The notes: generated by a model not told the origin, from the letters alone. A DNA stretch of 64,000 bases from Simplicispira hankyongi (GCF_003570885.1 NZ_QXJC01000010.1:62001-126000), one strand, 5' to 3'; positions 10,306-20,268 are shown, counted from the stretch's first letter. Numbers and translations: made by a program.

Positions 10306-12231
10306 ATGACCGAAAGCTCCCGTTCAGAACACCGCTCCCAGGTGCGCCACCTTGATGCGCTGCCGGCGGGCACGCGCCTGGCCGAATTTGAAATCCTGTC
10401 GCTATTGGGCGTGGGCGGCTTTGGCATGGTCTACAAGGCGTTTGACCATTCGCTGCACCGCACGGTGGCCATCAAGGAATACATGCCGGCGGCGCTCGCC
10501 GCCCGCGCGGGCGATGGGACACTCTGGGCGCGTTCGTCTACCGACGAGCCAGCATTCCAGGCGGGCCTGCACTCGTTCGTGGACGAGGCGCGCATGCTGG
10601 CGCAGTTCGACCACCCCTCGTTGGTGAAGGTGTTTCGCTTCTGGGAGTCGCACAACACCGCCTACATGGTGATGCCGCTGTACCGGGGCATGACCTTCAA
10701 GCAGGCACGTACCCAGATGCGCGCACCGCCCCCGGAAGCCTGGCTGCGCCAGGTGCTGTGGGCCGTGCTCGACGCACTGCGTGTGCTGCACGGCGCCAAC
10801 ACCTTGCACCGCGATATTTCCCCCGACAACATCTTCTTGCAGGATATGGGGCCTCCCGTGCTGCTGGACCTGGGTGCCTCGCGCCACGCCATCAACGACC
10901 GCGACCGCAAGCACACGGCGGTGCTGAAGGTGAACTACGCGCCCATAGAGCAGTATTCGGATGGCGAAGGTGAGGGCCACGCCGAGATGGCCCAAGGGCC
11001 TTGGAGCGACCTGTACTCCCTGGCGGCTGTGGTGCACGGTTGTTTGTGCAACGACGCGCCACTGCCGGCCACGCTGCGGGCCCTGCGCGATCGCATGGTG
11101 CCGTTTTCGCGCGTGGCCAGGACGGTGCACAAGCAGTTTGGCCAGGAATATTCCCCGCCTTTTATCGAGGCCATCTCCCAGGCGCTCAAGCTGCAGCCTG
11201 AAGACCGACCCCAGAGCATCGATGCGTTTCTGGCGTTGATGGCGATGCCATCGGCGCCAGCGGGACTGGACCATTTCGACTTCCGCGCGGGTTTGGGGGA
11301 CCTCTGGGTCGAGCCCACCGACCAGCCTGACGCCACCATGACGGCGAGTACCGTGGACCTCACGGGCCAGGCGCCTGCGGGGGGTGCTGCAGTGCAGCTA
11401 CCGGCGGGCCCTGCGTCCGCTCCCCTGCATGCCAAGCCCGTAGCTCCCCAGGTAATCGCTTCCACCGCCCCGGGGGCGCAGGACGCGGCACAGACCGATG
11501 CCGCCGATACGGTCTTTCTAGGCCCTGACACGGTGTTTCGTGACCCAGACACGGTCCAGCCGGCCGAGCCCCTGGCGCCGGCACGGCAGGCTCCTCCCAA
11601 GAAGGCTTTGCTCGAATCCGAGTGGACCCGCGAGAGAGCTGCCGCGCCGCCTGCGCGGCGTTTGCTCTGGCCCTGGCTTGGCGCGGGCGCGGTCGGGTTG
11701 GCGGCGGTTGCCGTGGCATGGGCCCTGCGCGGACCGGCTCAGGCGCCGCTGCCGAAGCCGACGACAGCGCCGGCCGACGCCATCATCACGGAATTGAAAC
11801 CGCCGGTGTCGGCGCCCGAAGCGGCTCCCGCTGAGCAAGCTGCCACAGACCTCACGGCTGCGCAGGCGGCCGCGAGCATGCCCCCGCCCAACGACGGACC
11901 GGCACCGGCGTTTGTGTCTTCCGGCGACCCGCGCGCGGTGTCCAAGACGCCGCCCCGATCGGCACGACCAACCAAAGCCACCAAAGAACCGCCCGTGCCA
12001 GCGACAAGCCCGGTGCAAGAGCCGGCGCCAGCTCCGCCGCCTGCGCCGCTGCCAGCCCCCGCGCCGCGCAAGGCACCACCGCCAGCGCCGCTGTGTGCCA
12101 ATACCAACGTGCTGACCCGCAGCATGTGTCTGCGCGAGGAATGCGGCAAGCCGGGCAATGCTGGGCGCTCGGCCTGCGTCGAGTTCCGCAAGGCCATGGA
12201 GCCGCTGGAGAGCAACCACTTTGCCAATTGA
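10306..12231 (+). CDS. Membrane-anchored serine/threonine protein kinase (Hanks type)
   Basis: 641 aa. The kinase domain spans about 28-310: glycine loop GVGGFG (35-40), Lys57 in VAIKEY, catalytic HRDISPDN (168-175), and a DLG in place of DFG (188-190). A Pro/Ala-rich linker with a repeated DTVF motif (about 400-415) leads to one membrane helix near 452-475. A long low-complexity extracytoplasmic part follows, ending in a Cys-containing module (CLREECGKPGNAGRSAC). I start at ATG 10306; the frame is open upstream but overlaps rlmJ antisense. There is no phosphatase or FHA partner nearby, so its signalling pathway is unknown. Confidence 0.88.
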   Translation: MTESSRSEHRSQVRHLDALPAGTRLAEFEILSLLGVGGFGMVYKAFDHSLHRTVAIKEYMPAALAARAGDGTLWARSSTDEPAFQAGLHSFVDEARMLAQFDHPSLVKVFRFWESHNTAYMVMPLYRGMTFKQARTQMRAPPPEAWLRQVLWAVLDALRVLHGANTLHRDISPDNIFLQDMGPPVLLDLGASRHAINDRDRKHTAVLKVNYAPIEQYSDGEGEGHAEMAQGPWSDLYSLAAVVHGCLCNDAPLPATLRALRDRMVPFSRVARTVHKQFGQEYSPPFIEAISQALKLQPEDRPQSIDAFLALMAMPSAPAGLDHFDFRAGLGDLWVEPTDQPDATMTASTVDLTGQAPAGGAAVQLPAGPASAPLHAKPVAPQVIASTAPGAQDAAQTDAADTVFLGPDTVFRDPDTVQPAEPLAPARQAPPKKALLESEWTRERAAAPPARRLLWPWLGAGAVGLAAVAVAWALRGPAQAPLPKPTTAPADAIITELKPPVSAPEAAPAEQAATDLTAAQAAASMPPPNDGPAPAFVSSGDPRAVSKTPPRSARPTKATKEPPVPATSPVQEPAPAPPPAPLPAPAPRKAPPPAPLCANTNVLTRSMCLREECGKPGNAGRSACVEFRKAMEPLESNHFAN

Positions 12232-12254
12232 GGCGGCGCCTGCATGAAAGCCAG

Positions 12255-12284
12255 TGGACTGTTTTGATGTGGCCCCGTTATAAT
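12255..12284 (+). promoter_or_regulatory. Promoter of the rplM-rpsI operon
   Basis: TGGACT (-35, 12255-12260) and TATAAT (-10, 12279-12284) are 18 bases apart. The hexamers fit a strong sigma-70 promoter, as expected for ribosomal proteins, and leave a leader of about 160 bases before rplM. Confidence 0.7.
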
Positions 12285-12412
12285 GGCGGGCTTCGCAGCG
12301 CTTGCGTGCTCCGCGGCGAAGTGTAAAAACGGGTTCAATCCGGTTTTGCAAGTACCACCTAAGAGGTTTCCATTTCAAGAGAAACACCGACCGTGGAAAA
12401 GAGCCCAAGGAC

Positions 12413-12434
12413 GCCGGCCCCTTTTCAGGCCGGC
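12413..12434 (+). promoter_or_regulatory. Hairpin in the rplM leader
   Basis: GCCGGCC (12413-12419) and GGCCGGC (12428-12434) form a 7-bp stem 16 bases before the rplM ATG. L13 is known to autoregulate its own mRNA in some bacteria; whether this stem is the operator is inference. Confidence 0.45.
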
Positions 12435-12450
12435 CAAACCAAAGAAACTC

Positions 12451-12879
12451 ATGAAAACCTTCAGCGCCAAACCCGCTGATGTGACGCACGAGTGGTTTGT
12501 GATTGACGCCACCGATAAGGTGCTCGGCCGGGTAGCCAGCGAAGTTGCCCACCGTCTGCGCGGCAAACACAAAGCCATTTATACGCCTCACATCGATACC
12601 GGTGACTTCATCGTCATCATCAACGCCGCTCAGCTTCGAGTGACCGGCGCCAAGTCGACGGACAAGATCTACTACCGCCATTCGGGCTATCCCGGCGGTA
12701 TCTCGGCCACGAATTTCCGTGACATGCAAGCCAAGCACCCCGGCCGCGCGCTGGAGAAGGCCGTCAAGGGCATGCTGCCCAAGGGGCCGCTGGGTTACGC
12801 CATGATCAAGAAACTCAAGGTGTACGGTGGTGCTGAGCATCCCCACACCGCCCAACAGCCCAAAGTGCTGGAACTGTAA
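12451..12879 (+). CDS. rplM: 50S ribosomal protein L13
   Basis: 142 aa, the standard length. The sequence shows the L13 landmarks [44 protein letters not shown] and the C-terminal [16 protein letters not shown]. It binds 23S rRNA early in 50S assembly. The ATG at 12451 is the first in-frame start after the leader hairpin; a longer upstream frame exists but covers the promoter. It is cotranscribed with rpsI, 11 bases downstream. Confidence 0.99.
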   Translation: MKTFSAKPADVTHEWFVIDATDKVLGRVASEVAHRLRGKHKAIYTPHIDTGDFIVIINAAQLRVTGAKSTDKIYYRHSGYPGGISATNFRDMQAKHPGRALEKAVKGMLPKGPLGYAMIKKLKVYGGAEHPHTAQQPKVLEL

Positions 12880-12890
12880 GGAGCCTTGAG

Positions 12891-13283
12891 ATGATTGGTG
12901 AATGGAACAATGGCACCGGCCGTCGCAAATCCAGCGTCGCCCGCGTGTTTCTGAAAAAAGGCAGCGGCAAGATCACGATCAACGGCAAGGACATTCAGTC
13001 CTACTTCGGCCGTGAGACCTCGATCATGATTGCCAAGCAGCCGCTGATGCTGACCAGCCACGCCGAAACGTTTGACATCATGATCAACGTGCACGGTGGC
13101 GGTGAATCCGGCCAAGCTGGCGCAGCCCGCCACGGCATCACCCGTGCGCTGATCGACTACGACGAAACCCTCAAGCCGGTATTGAGCCAGGCCGGTTTCG
13201 TCACGCGCGATGCGCGCGAAGTGGAACGCAAGAAGGTCGGCCTGCGCTCTGCACGCCGCGCCAAGCAGTTCTCCAAGCGCTGA
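12891..13283 (+). CDS. rpsI: 30S ribosomal protein S9
   Basis: 130 aa. It has the conserved [15 protein letters not shown] start region, [19 protein letters not shown] and the basic C-terminal tail [17 protein letters not shown] that contacts P-site tRNA. It is the second and last gene of the operon and is followed by an intrinsic terminator. Confidence 0.99.
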   Translation: MIGEWNNGTGRRKSSVARVFLKKGSGKITINGKDIQSYFGRETSIMIAKQPLMLTSHAETFDIMINVHGGGESGQAGAARHGITRALIDYDETLKPVLSQAGFVTRDAREVERKKVGLRSARRAKQFSKR

Positions 13284-13305
13284 TCCGCAGCGGCGGATCT
13301 CGCAC

Positions 13306-13339
13306 AAAAGCCGCACCGGTTCGCCGGGGCGGCTTTTTT
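13306..13339 (+). terminator. Rho-independent terminator of rplM-rpsI
   Basis: AAAAGCCGC (13306-13314) pairs with GCGGC followed by TTTTTT (13329-13339), a GC-rich stem with a U tract 23 bases after the rpsI stop. Confidence 0.92.
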
Positions 13340-13426
13340 CATGGTGGACGCGGTTTGGCCCACAATCGCCCCTTTTGCCCACCACAGAGTGCCCATGTCC
13401 TTCACCCGGCTCGCCACAGGAGACGC

Positions 13427-14143
13427 ATGCGTTTTCGACTGCTCAGACGCCGCCTGACGATCAGTGCCCCACGCGTCGCCGTGCGCAGCGCGCTGCCGTG
13501 GCCGCTGCGCTGGCTGGTGCTGGCGGTGTTCCTCGGGTTTTGTGCTGCGGTGTCGCTGTGGGCGTTCGATTTTGGCCGCTCGATTGCCGGCTTGGACGCG
13601 GGTAGCCGCGAAGAACTGGTGCGCCTGCGCAGCGATCTGGCGCGCTTGCGGGCCGACTCCCAGCAGGCGCAGACGATTGCCAACACCTCGGGCAGCCTGC
13701 TGCTGGCCGAGCGCTCGGCCCTTGAGCAACTAAAGCTCCAGCTCAAGCAACTTGAGAGCGAAAACCGCTCGCTGCGGGAGGATCTGGGGTTCTTTGAAAA
13801 GCTTATTCCCAGCAGCACCTCGGGCGATGACCTGGCGATTCGCGGCCTGCAGGCCGACCAGCAGGCCGATGCCAAACTGCATTGGCAGGTGCTCCTGATG
13901 CGGCCCGTGAAAAACGCTACGGAATTTTCAGGTCAGCTGGAGCTGGTGGCCGCGGGAACACGCGATGGCAAACCCTGGAGCCAGCGCTTCGCTGGCGACG
14001 CGCAGGCCTTCAAGCTGCGCCAGTACCAGCGGCTCGAAGGCATTGCGCCGTTGCCGCCCCATACCGTGGTAAAAACCTTGACTGTCAGAATCCTGCACGA
14101 GGGGCGTGTTCGTGCCTCGCAAACCACGGACCTCAGTCCGTGA
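13427..14143 (+). CDS. DUF6776-like membrane-anchored coiled-coil protein
   Basis: 238 aa from ATG 13427. A basic N-terminus (MRFRLLRRRLTI) precedes one membrane helix at about 26-47, then a coiled coil rich in Leu, Glu and Arg (about 60-125) and a small beta-rich C-terminal part (about 140-235). It looks like the conserved betaproteobacterial DUF6776 family, placed next to a bactofilin, which fits a cell-envelope or cytoskeletal role. No enzyme motif is visible. The start follows ACAGGAGACGC, a good ribosome-binding site. Confidence 0.7.
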   Translation: MRFRLLRRRLTISAPRVAVRSALPWPLRWLVLAVFLGFCAAVSLWAFDFGRSIAGLDAGSREELVRLRSDLARLRADSQQAQTIANTSGSLLLAERSALEQLKLQLKQLESENRSLREDLGFFEKLIPSSTSGDDLAIRGLQADQQADAKLHWQVLLMRPVKNATEFSGQLELVAAGTRDGKPWSQRFAGDAQAFKLRQYQRLEGIAPLPPHTVVKTLTVRILHEGRVRASQTTDLSP

Positions 14144-14192
14144 GCGGTGGCGCCCACTGCTCGCTTGATTCGTCCCCAGAGGAGCCTCGCCC

Positions 14193-14591
14193 ATGTTTTC
14201 CCGCAACAAGCAACCCGCTATCAAAAGCCTGATCGCCCAGGGCAGCCGCATCGAGGGCGATGTGCATTTTACGGATGGCCTGCGCATTGATGGCCAGGTG
14301 CGTGGTGATGTGCGTGCCGAAGAGGGGCAGAACGGTTTGCTGGTGATTTCAGCGCTGGCCAAGGTGGAGGGTGCCGTCCATGCTGCGCACGTCATCGTCA
14401 ACGGCGAGGTCGTGGGGCCTGTGCATGCGACGGTGCTGCTTGAATTGCAGCCCAAGGCGCGCATCACGGGCGATGTGCACTACAAGGCCTTGGAAATGCA
14501 CCAGGGCGCCACCATCTGCGGCAGCATGGTGCCTACCGACGCTGTGCTTGAAGCAAAGCCCCCACTGAAATTAGCGTCTAACGCCCAGTGA
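14193..14591 (+). CDS. Bactofilin family polymer-forming cytoskeletal protein
   Basis: 132 aa. A short basic N-terminus (FSRNKQPAIKSL) precedes a right-handed beta-helix core with the regular Gly/Val spacing of bactofilins: GSRIEGDVHFTDGLRIDGQV, GDVRAE, VEGAVHA, GEVVGPVHA and ARITGDVHYK. Bactofilins assemble without nucleotide into filaments that position cell-wall enzymes at the membrane. It lies 49 bases after the DUF6776-like gene with GAGGAGC upstream, so the two are probably cotranscribed. The nearby M23 peptidase and anmK may be functional neighbours. Confidence 0.93.
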   Translation: MFSRNKQPAIKSLIAQGSRIEGDVHFTDGLRIDGQVRGDVRAEEGQNGLLVISALAKVEGAVHAAHVIVNGEVVGPVHATVLLELQPKARITGDVHYKALEMHQGATICGSMVPTDAVLEAKPPLKLASNAQ

Positions 14592-14651
14592 AAAGAAATC
14601 CCCCAAGGACTTCATTAGTATTCCCCCAAGACCCAATTCTGGAGCCTCGCC

Positions 14652-15014
14652 ATGACTGCCGCCATCCAAGCTGCCCCTACTGAAATGCCCGATCCCATTC
14701 TCTTCACCGAGAGCGCCGCTGCCAAGGTGGCCGATCTGATCGCGGAGGAAGGCAACCCCGAGCTCAAACTGCGCGTCTTTGTGCAGGGCGGCGGGTGCTC
14801 AGGCTTCCAGTATGGCTTTACCTTCGACGAAATTACCAATGAGGACGATACCGTGATGACCAAGAACGGTGTCTCGCTGCTGATCGACGCCATGAGCTTT
14901 CAGTACCTGGTGGGCGCCGAGATCGACTACAAGGAAGACCTCCAGGGCGCGCAGTTCGTCATCAAGAACCCCGGAGCCACCTCCACCTGCGGCTGCGGCT
15001 CCAGCTTCTCCTGA
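14652..15014 (+). CDS. erpA: Iron-sulfur cluster insertion protein ErpA
   Basis: 120 aa A-type carrier. The three cluster-binding cysteines are present: [11 protein letters not shown] near residue 49 and the C-terminal TCGCGSSFS. ErpA hands Fe-S clusters to apo-proteins, including enzymes of isoprenoid synthesis and respiration. Its GGAGCC ribosome-binding site is 7 bases before ATG 14652. It converges with anmK, with only six bases between the two stop codons. Confidence 0.96.
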   Translation: MTAAIQAAPTEMPDPILFTESAAAKVADLIAEEGNPELKLRVFVQGGGCSGFQYGFTFDEITNEDDTVMTKNGVSLLIDAMSFQYLVGAEIDYKEDLQGAQFVIKNPGATSTCGCGSSFS

Positions 15015-15020
15015 AACGCT

Positions 15021-16181
15021 TCAGGCGGGGTAGATTCCCCCGAGTACACGGGCGCCTTGGGCGCCCGTTGCTTTGGGCAGATTGCCCGGCAGGCCGGCGA
15101 TGGCCTGGTGCGCCAGCCAGGCGAAGGCCGCCGCCTCCACCTGCTGCGCGGGCAGGCCGAGCGCATCGGTGGTCGTCACCCGCGTCGCGGGCAGCAGCGC
15201 CTGCAACCGCGCCATGAGGAAGGTGTTGCGCGCGCCGCCGCCGCATACGGCCAACAAATCGCTATCACTTCCATAGCTGTTAACACAGTCTGCACAAGCG
15301 CTGGCGGTCAATTCCGTCAAGGTGGCCTGCACGTCCCGCGGCGCCAGCGCGGCGTGGCGCGCCAGGTGCGCTTCCAGCCATTCCCTATGGAACAGGTCGC
15401 GCCCGGTGCTCTTGGGCGGCGGCTGGGCGAAGTAGGGCTCGGCGCGCAGCGCCGACAGCAGCGGGGCCGCCACCCGGCCGCTGGCAGCGAAGGCGCCGCC
15501 GTCGTCGTAGGCCTGGCCGGTGTGGCGCTGGCACCAGGCGTCCATGAGCGCGTTGCCGGGGCCGCAGTCGAAGCCCAGCACCCCGCCGCCCGCCTGCAGC
15601 ACGCTGAGGTTGGCGATGCCGCCGATGTTGAGCACGGCGCGCGTTCGCCCCGGCAGGCCGAAGACGCGTTGGTGGAAGGCGGGCACCAGGGGCGCGCCCT
15701 GGCCGCCGGCGGCCAGGTCGCGGCTGCGGAAGTCCGCCACCACTGTGATGCCGGTGCGCTCGGCGAGCAGCGCGGGGTTGTTGAGTTGCAGGGTATAGCC
15801 GGTGCCGCCGAATTCCTGCGGCCGGTGGCGCACCGTCTGGCCGTGGGCGCCGATGGCGCGCACGGCGCCGGGCGCCAGGCCGCTTTCGGCCAGCAGCGCC
15901 TGCACGACGCCGGCATAGGCCAGGGCCAGCGCGTTGCCGGCCAACGCGGCGCGGTGCAGTTCGTTCGGGCCGGGGCTGTTGAGCGCCAGCAATTCTGCTC
16001 TTAATTCAGGAGCTATCGGGGTGGACTGGTAGAGCGCTACCGTGCATTTTTGCTCTGAAATCTCGGCCAGCACCCCGTCCACCCCATCGAGCGAGGTGCC
16101 CGACATCAGGCCGATGTACAGCCCGGGAGCGCAGGAGGTGCTCACGCCGGTCCGCAGCCACCAAGATCGCACAAGAGGCAC
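15021..16181 (-). CDS. anmK: Anhydro-N-acetylmuramic acid kinase
   Basis: 386 aa. It phosphorylates and opens 1,6-anhydroMurNAc to MurNAc-6-P in peptidoglycan recycling. [18 protein letters not shown] is the sugar kinase phosphate-binding start, GAHGQTVRH and [12 protein letters not shown] are family motifs, and [14 protein letters not shown] lies near the C-terminus. The first 20 residues before LYIGLMSG are not conserved, so the true start could be slightly later. The gene contains two repeat-derived stretches (15259-15322 and about 16000-16063) in the opposite orientation to its reading frame. Confidence 0.94.
   Translation of the reverse strand: MPLVRSWWLRTGVSTSCAPGLYIGLMSGTSLDGVDGVLAEISEQKCTVALYQSTPIAPELRAELLALNSPGPNELHRAALAGNALALAYAGVVQALLAESGLAPGAVRAIGAHGQTVRHRPQEFGGTGYTLQLNNPALLAERTGITVVADFRSRDLAAGGQGAPLVPAFHQRVFGLPGRTRAVLNIGGIANLSVLQAGGGVLGFDCGPGNALMDAWCQRHTGQAYDDGGAFAASGRVAAPLLSALRAEPYFAQPPPKSTGRDLFHREWLEAHLARHAALAPRDVQATLTELTASACADCVNSYGSDSDLLAVCGGGARNTFLMARLQALLPATRVTTTDALGLPAQQVEAAAFAWLAHQAIAGLPGNLPKATGAQGARVLGGIYPA
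15049..15067 (+). terminator. Possible terminator hairpin of erpA inside the anmK 3' end
   Basis: CGGGCGCC (15049-15056) and GGCGCCCG (15060-15067) form a perfect 8-bp stem with a 3-base loop, 35 bases after the erpA stop. The following TTGCTTT is a poor U tract, so function is uncertain. Confidence 0.4.
15259..15322 (+). repeat. Dispersed repeat copy inside anmK
   Basis: CCATAGCTGTTAACACAGTC, then TGCACAAGCGCTGGCGGTCA, aligns with the tlyA and glmU copies but is more diverged. It lies antisense to anmK and stays in frame. Confidence 0.55.
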
Positions 16182-16230
16182 TGCGCGCCAGGCCAGCGGC
16201 CGCCGCGCAAGGGCCGTCCCGCCGCGCAGG

Positions 16231-16257
16231 CGGCGTCCCCCTGGGGGGAAGACGCCG
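16231..16257. repeat. Palindromic intergenic hairpin of a Comamonadaceae-type repeat
   Basis: CGGCGTC (16231-16237) pairs with GACGCCG (16251-16257) around CCCCCTGGGGGG. GC-rich elements with this centre are very common between genes in this family, from memory. It lies between the M23 peptidase gene and anmK and could act as an attenuator. Confidence 0.65.
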
Positions 16258-16278
16258 CAGGCGGCTCAGGGGGGAGCA

Positions 16279-17712
16279 TTATTCGGCGCTGGCCTGCTGG
16301 ATCAGCTCGGCCGAATTGAGCTGGGTGCGCATCAGCGCGGCCACGCGGTCAAAGGCTGGCCGCGAAGCCGCGGAGATGGGGGCCGCTGCCTCGCTGGAGC
16401 GGGCGATGCCCATCGGGTCCTGCTGCTTGCCGTTCACGCGGAACTCGAAGTGCAGGTGGGGCCCAGTGGCCCAGCCGGTCTGGCCCACTGCGCCTATGGT
16501 TTCACCCTGCGTGACCGACTCGCCCTTCTTCACGTCGATGCGGCTCAGGTGGGCATAGACCGTCTCGTGTTCGCTGCGGTGCTTGACGAAGATCACGTTG
16601 CCATAGCCATTTTGCACGCCGGCAAACTCGACCACGCCATCGCCGACGGTGCGCACGGCCGTGCCGGTGGGGGCGGCGAAATCGGTGCCCAGGTGGGCTT
16701 TCCACTTCTGCAGAATGGGGTGAAAGCGCATGGAGAATGTGCTGGAGATGCGCGTGAATGCCACTGGGGCGCTCAGGAAGGCGCGCCGCAGGCTTTCGCC
16801 CGCCAAGGTGTAGTAAGCCCCCTTGCTGCCGGGTTCTTCGAACCACATGGCTTCGTGCTTCTTGCCGTTGTTCACGAACTCGGCGCTCAGCACGCGGCCC
16901 GTGCGCAGCGGTTCGCCGTCGGCTTCCAGGGTTTCATAGACCACCGAGAAGCGATCGCCCTTGCGCAGCGAGCGGCGGAAATCGATATCGCCCGAGAATA
17001 TTTCAGCGAGCTGGACCGCCACCGGGTCGGGGATATTGGATTCGTCGGTCGCGGCAAACAGCGAGCTGCGGATCACGCCGCCCGACAAGCGGCTCGACGC
17101 CGTGAGCGGTGCCGACTCGACGCGGGAGGCAAAGCCGTCGCCCGAACGCTCAATGACGAGGCGTTTGAAATTGCCGCTATCGTCCGGTGCCCAGCGTGCC
17201 GTCAGACGCGTAAGGCGGTGGTCGTCGGTGGTCTCGGCCGTTACCGAGCGGCCCGTGCGGCCGAGCAGGTTCTGGTGCACGTTGGGGTCGCGGCGCAGCC
17301 AGGCGGCAGCGGCCGGATCGGCCACGCCCAGGCGCTGCAGCAGCGATTCGGCCGTGTCGCTGCTGCGCAGCTGCTCGCTGCGGTACAGCGTGAAGGCGGG
17401 ACGGTCGGTGAGTTGGGCCAGCGTCGCGTCGCTGGCGAGCGACTGCACGGGTTGCGCGATGCGCTGCTGCGGCAGATCGGCGGCGTCGGGCCCCAGCGAG
17501 GCCACGGCGAAAGCGCCGCCGCCAGCGGTCAGCAGCAGGGCCGCAAGGGCGGCAGTAATGCGTTTGGGGTGGTTGCGCAGGCTGCGGGAAAGCGGTTGCA
17601 GCAGCGCGCGGCTGGCATCGGTCAAGCCATTGGTCAAAATTCTGTCCCCAGGGTGGCGTGGGTCTGGCACGGCAGGCGACCGGGTCGGTCGAGGGCTTAC
17701 CAAGGCGCACAT
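16279..17712 (-). CDS. M23 family metallopeptidase (LytM-type cell-wall endopeptidase)
   Basis: 477 aa from ATG 17712. A membrane anchor lies at about 50-70 ([18 protein letters not shown]), then a LysM-like/OapA-like region, then the catalytic domain near the C-terminus. The first zinc ligands are in [12 protein letters not shown] and the last in [19 protein letters not shown] lies between them. Such enzymes cut peptidoglycan cross-bridges in the periplasm. The start is uncertain: no Shine-Dalgarno precedes ATG 17712, and a TTG further in (before [12 protein letters not shown]) has GGGGACAG in front. It is divergent from tyrS and upstream of anmK, a cell-wall recycling enzyme. Confidence 0.88.
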   Translation of the reverse strand: MCALVSPRPTRSPAVPDPRHPGDRILTNGLTDASRALLQPLSRSLRNHPKRITAALAALLLTAGGGAFAVASLGPDAADLPQQRIAQPVQSLASDATLAQLTDRPAFTLYRSEQLRSSDTAESLLQRLGVADPAAAAWLRRDPNVHQNLLGRTGRSVTAETTDDHRLTRLTARWAPDDSGNFKRLVIERSGDGFASRVESAPLTASSRLSGGVIRSSLFAATDESNIPDPVAVQLAEIFSGDIDFRRSLRKGDRFSVVYETLEADGEPLRTGRVLSAEFVNNGKKHEAMWFEEPGSKGAYYTLAGESLRRAFLSAPVAFTRISSTFSMRFHPILQKWKAHLGTDFAAPTGTAVRTVGDGVVEFAGVQNGYGNVIFVKHRSEHETVYAHLSRIDVKKGESVTQGETIGAVGQTGWATGPHLHFEFRVNGKQQDPMGIARSSEAAAPISAASRPAFDRVAALMRTQLNSAELIQQASAE

Positions 17713-17838
17713 ACTGTCAGGAGGGCCGTCCGGCAGTGCAAACCAAGCCGCATAAACGGGGTGGCTACTAGAATCCGCGACGGCGAGGTGGCCCGCAGTA
17801 TAGCCAACCGGCCGCCAGAGGCACCCTTGAAAACCCTT

Positions 17839-19071
17839 ATGAATCATTCAGTTGTTACAACTTTTCCGCTCACTGAGACTGTAGGACAAGCGCTGGAAGT
17901 GTCGCTCCGCGGTGCCGACGAACTGCTGCCGCAGCAGGAGTGGGTGCAAAAACTGGCCCGCTCGCAGGCCACCGGCCAGCCGCTGCGCATCAAACTCGGC
18001 CTGGACCCGACGGCGCCCGACATCCACATCGGTCACACCGTGGTGCTCAACAAGATGCGCCAGTTGCAGGACCTGGGCCACCAGGTGATCTTCCTGATCG
18101 GTGACTTCACCAGCCTGATCGGCGACCCATCCGGCCGCAACAGCACGCGCCCGCCGCTCACGCCCGAGCAGATCAAGGTGAACGCCGAAACCTACTACCG
18201 CCAGGCCAGCCTGGTGCTGGACCCGGCGCGCACCGAGATTCGCTACAACAGCGAGTGGAGCGAGCCCCTGGGCGCCAGCGGCATGATTGCCCTGGCCGCC
18301 AAATACACGGTGGCGCGCATGATGGAGCGCGACGATTTCCACAAGCGCTTCACCAGCGGCCAGTCGATCAGCGTGCACGAATTTCTCTACCCGCTGATGC
18401 AGGGCTACGACTCCGTGGCCTTGAAGAGCGACCTGGAACTCGGTGGCACCGACCAGAAGTTCAACTTGCTCATGGGCCGCCACCTGCAGCAGGAATACGG
18501 CCAGGAGCCGCAGTGCATCCTGACCATGCCCTTGCTCGAAGGGCTCGACGGCGTCGAGAAGATGAGCAAGAGCAAGAACAACTACATCGGCATCAGCGAG
18601 CCGGCGAACACCATGTTCGCCAAGGTGCTGAGCATTTCCGACACGCTGATGTGGCGCTGGTACACGCTGCTGTCGTTCCGCTCGCTGGCCGAGATCGCAC
18701 GGCTCAAGGCCGAGGTGGAAGGCGGGCGCAACCCCAAGGATGCCAAGGTGATGCTCGCCAAGGAGATCACCACGCGCTTTCACAGCGCTGCGGCGGCCGA
18801 TGCGGCCGAGCAGGATTTCGCCAACCGCAGCAAGGGCGGCGTGCCGGACGATATTCCCGAAGTGCAGCTCGCGGGCGCGCCGCTGGGGATTGGCGCTTTG
18901 CTCAAGCAGGCCAACCTGGCGCCCTCGTCCAGCGAGGCCAACCGCCTGATCGACGGTGGCGGCGTGCGCGTGGATGGCGGCGTGGTGAGCGACCGGGGCC
19001 TCAAGTTGGCGGCAGGCAGCTACGTGGTGCAGGTGGGCAAGCGCAGGTTTGCGCGCGTGGTGCTCGCCTGA
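17839..19071 (+). CDS. tyrS: Tyrosyl-tRNA synthetase
   Basis: 410 aa. It charges tRNA-Tyr. Class I signatures are visible: [11 protein letters not shown] (HIGH, about 58-68) and [11 protein letters not shown] (KMSKS, near 235). The C-terminal S4-like domain starts around residue 345 ([20 protein letters not shown]). I chose ATG 17839, the first Met matching the family; the very long open frame upstream is antisense to the M23 gene. Confidence 0.98.
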   Translation: MNHSVVTTFPLTETVGQALEVSLRGADELLPQQEWVQKLARSQATGQPLRIKLGLDPTAPDIHIGHTVVLNKMRQLQDLGHQVIFLIGDFTSLIGDPSGRNSTRPPLTPEQIKVNAETYYRQASLVLDPARTEIRYNSEWSEPLGASGMIALAAKYTVARMMERDDFHKRFTSGQSISVHEFLYPLMQGYDSVALKSDLELGGTDQKFNLLMGRHLQQEYGQEPQCILTMPLLEGLDGVEKMSKSKNNYIGISEPANTMFAKVLSISDTLMWRWYTLLSFRSLAEIARLKAEVEGGRNPKDAKVMLAKEITTRFHSAAAADAAEQDFANRSKGGVPDDIPEVQLAGAPLGIGALLKQANLAPSSSEANRLIDGGGVRVDGGVVSDRGLKLAAGSYVVQVGKRRFARVVLA

Positions 19072-19084
19072 AACGCGCCTAATT

Positions 19085-19147
19085 TTTGGCTAAAAATAGC
19101 CTCTATCGCTTATCTGGTAAGCGCTTGAAGCTATTTAATTAATAGCG
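19085..19147. repeat. Dispersed repeat copy between tyrS and the LysR gene
   Basis: Reverse-complemented, it begins GCTATTAATTAAATAGCTTC and continues through CAGATAAGCGATAGAGGC, the same order as the copy at 22970-23035. It fills the space between the converging tyrS and LysR genes and can form a hairpin, so it may serve as a bidirectional terminator. Confidence 0.7.
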
Positions 19148-20152
19148 TTAATAGGGCGAGGCCAGGGTGTCCGGGTCGGGCATGTCGCCAATGGCGCGGC
19201 GGGTGCTCTCGGCTTCGAGGGCCAGCCAGGCGCAAAAGGCCTGGATTTCGGGCCGCTGGCTGCTGCGCGGGCCCGTCAGCAGCCAGTAGGCCAGCGGCGA
19301 ATCGAGCCGGTGGCCCGGCATCACCTCCACCAGGTCGCCTGAGGCCAGCGCATCGGCAATCAGCGGCATGCGCGCCAGCGCCAGGCCCTGGCCGGCCAGG
19401 GCCGCCTGCACGATCTGGTGCGCGTAGTTGAAATACAGCCAACGCTTGGGCTGGAGCTGGCCGCAGCCCTGCGTATCGAACCAGCGCCGCCAGCTCAGCC
19501 ATTCGAGATTCGCCGTGCGGTGCGCATCGCCTGCTTCAATCAACGTGAAGTGCGCCAGATCGGCCGGCATCTTGGGCGTGCCGCTGGCCTTGAGCAGCCA
19601 GGGGCTGGCGACCACGGCGAGCTGCTCCCCAAACAGGCGCTGGCCGCCCTGCATGCGGTGGCCGGGCAGCCCGTAGCGCAGCGCCAGGTCGACATCCGAG
19701 GTGTCCAGGTCGACGGCGAGGTCGCTGGCGTCGATGCGGATGTCGATGTCCGGGTGCACACGCTGGAAATCCTCCATGCGCGGAATCAGCCACATCGAGG
19801 CAAAGCTGGCCCAGGTGGTGATGGCCACGCTTTTGCGCCCTGCGCTCTGGCGCGCCAGGCGCACGGCGGCATCAATGCGCTCGATGGCGGGCGTGCAACT
19901 GCGCAGCAATTGGGCGCCGGAGCCGGTGAGCTCCACGGCCCGCGTATGGCGCAGGAACAGCGGCAGGCCGATTTCGTCCTCCAGCGCCTGAATCTGGCGG
20001 CTGACGGCCGATTGCGTGAGCGACAGGGACTCGGCCGCGGCGCGAAAGTTGAGGTGCTCGGCCACGGCCAGGAACGCGCGCCAGTGGCCCAGCCCCACGG
20101 GGCGGCTGCGGGGCAGTGGGCGCGAAAGAGGCGGGTTGGATGCGTTTGCCAT
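19148..20152 (-). CDS. LysR-family transcriptional regulator
   Basis: 334 aa. The winged helix-turn-helix at about 25-85 (FRAAAESLSLTQSAVSRQI, then LEDEIGLPLFLRH) is followed by a type 2 periplasmic-binding-like effector domain. The Trp-rich DNA-binding start HWRAFLAVAEHLNF and the length resemble the GcvA-type subgroup. It is divergent from the DUF2917 gene, separated by 116 bases. Regulators of this family often control the adjacent divergent gene, so that is its likely target. The effector is unknown. Confidence 0.93.
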   Translation of the reverse strand: MANASNPPLSRPLPRSRPVGLGHWRAFLAVAEHLNFRAAAESLSLTQSAVSRQIQALEDEIGLPLFLRHTRAVELTGSGAQLLRSCTPAIERIDAAVRLARQSAGRKSVAITTWASFASMWLIPRMEDFQRVHPDIDIRIDASDLAVDLDTSDVDLALRYGLPGHRMQGGQRLFGEQLAVVASPWLLKASGTPKMPADLAHFTLIEAGDAHRTANLEWLSWRRWFDTQGCGQLQPKRWLYFNYAHQIVQAALAGQGLALARMPLIADALASGDLVEVMPGHRLDSPLAYWLLTGPRSSQRPEIQAFCAWLALEAESTRRAIGDMPDPDTLASPY

Positions 20153-20268
20153 GGCACCATTCTATTGATGCGCCTGGTGCATCAATGCAGCCAGGCGTTT
20201 TCATTGGACGGATGGGGTCTGAACGCCGACCATGACAAGCCTCATCACTGCATTTTCAGGAGCTTCTC

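Noticed and set aside
16000-16063. Second repeat copy inside anmK
   Set aside because: Similar short blocks (GAGCTAT, GAGCGCTA, GCTCT) occur, but they may belong to a different repeat; not firm enough for a feature.
16042-17838. Long N-terminal extension of the tyrS frame
   Set aside because: It runs antisense through the M23 peptidase; homology to TyrS begins only at ATG 17839.
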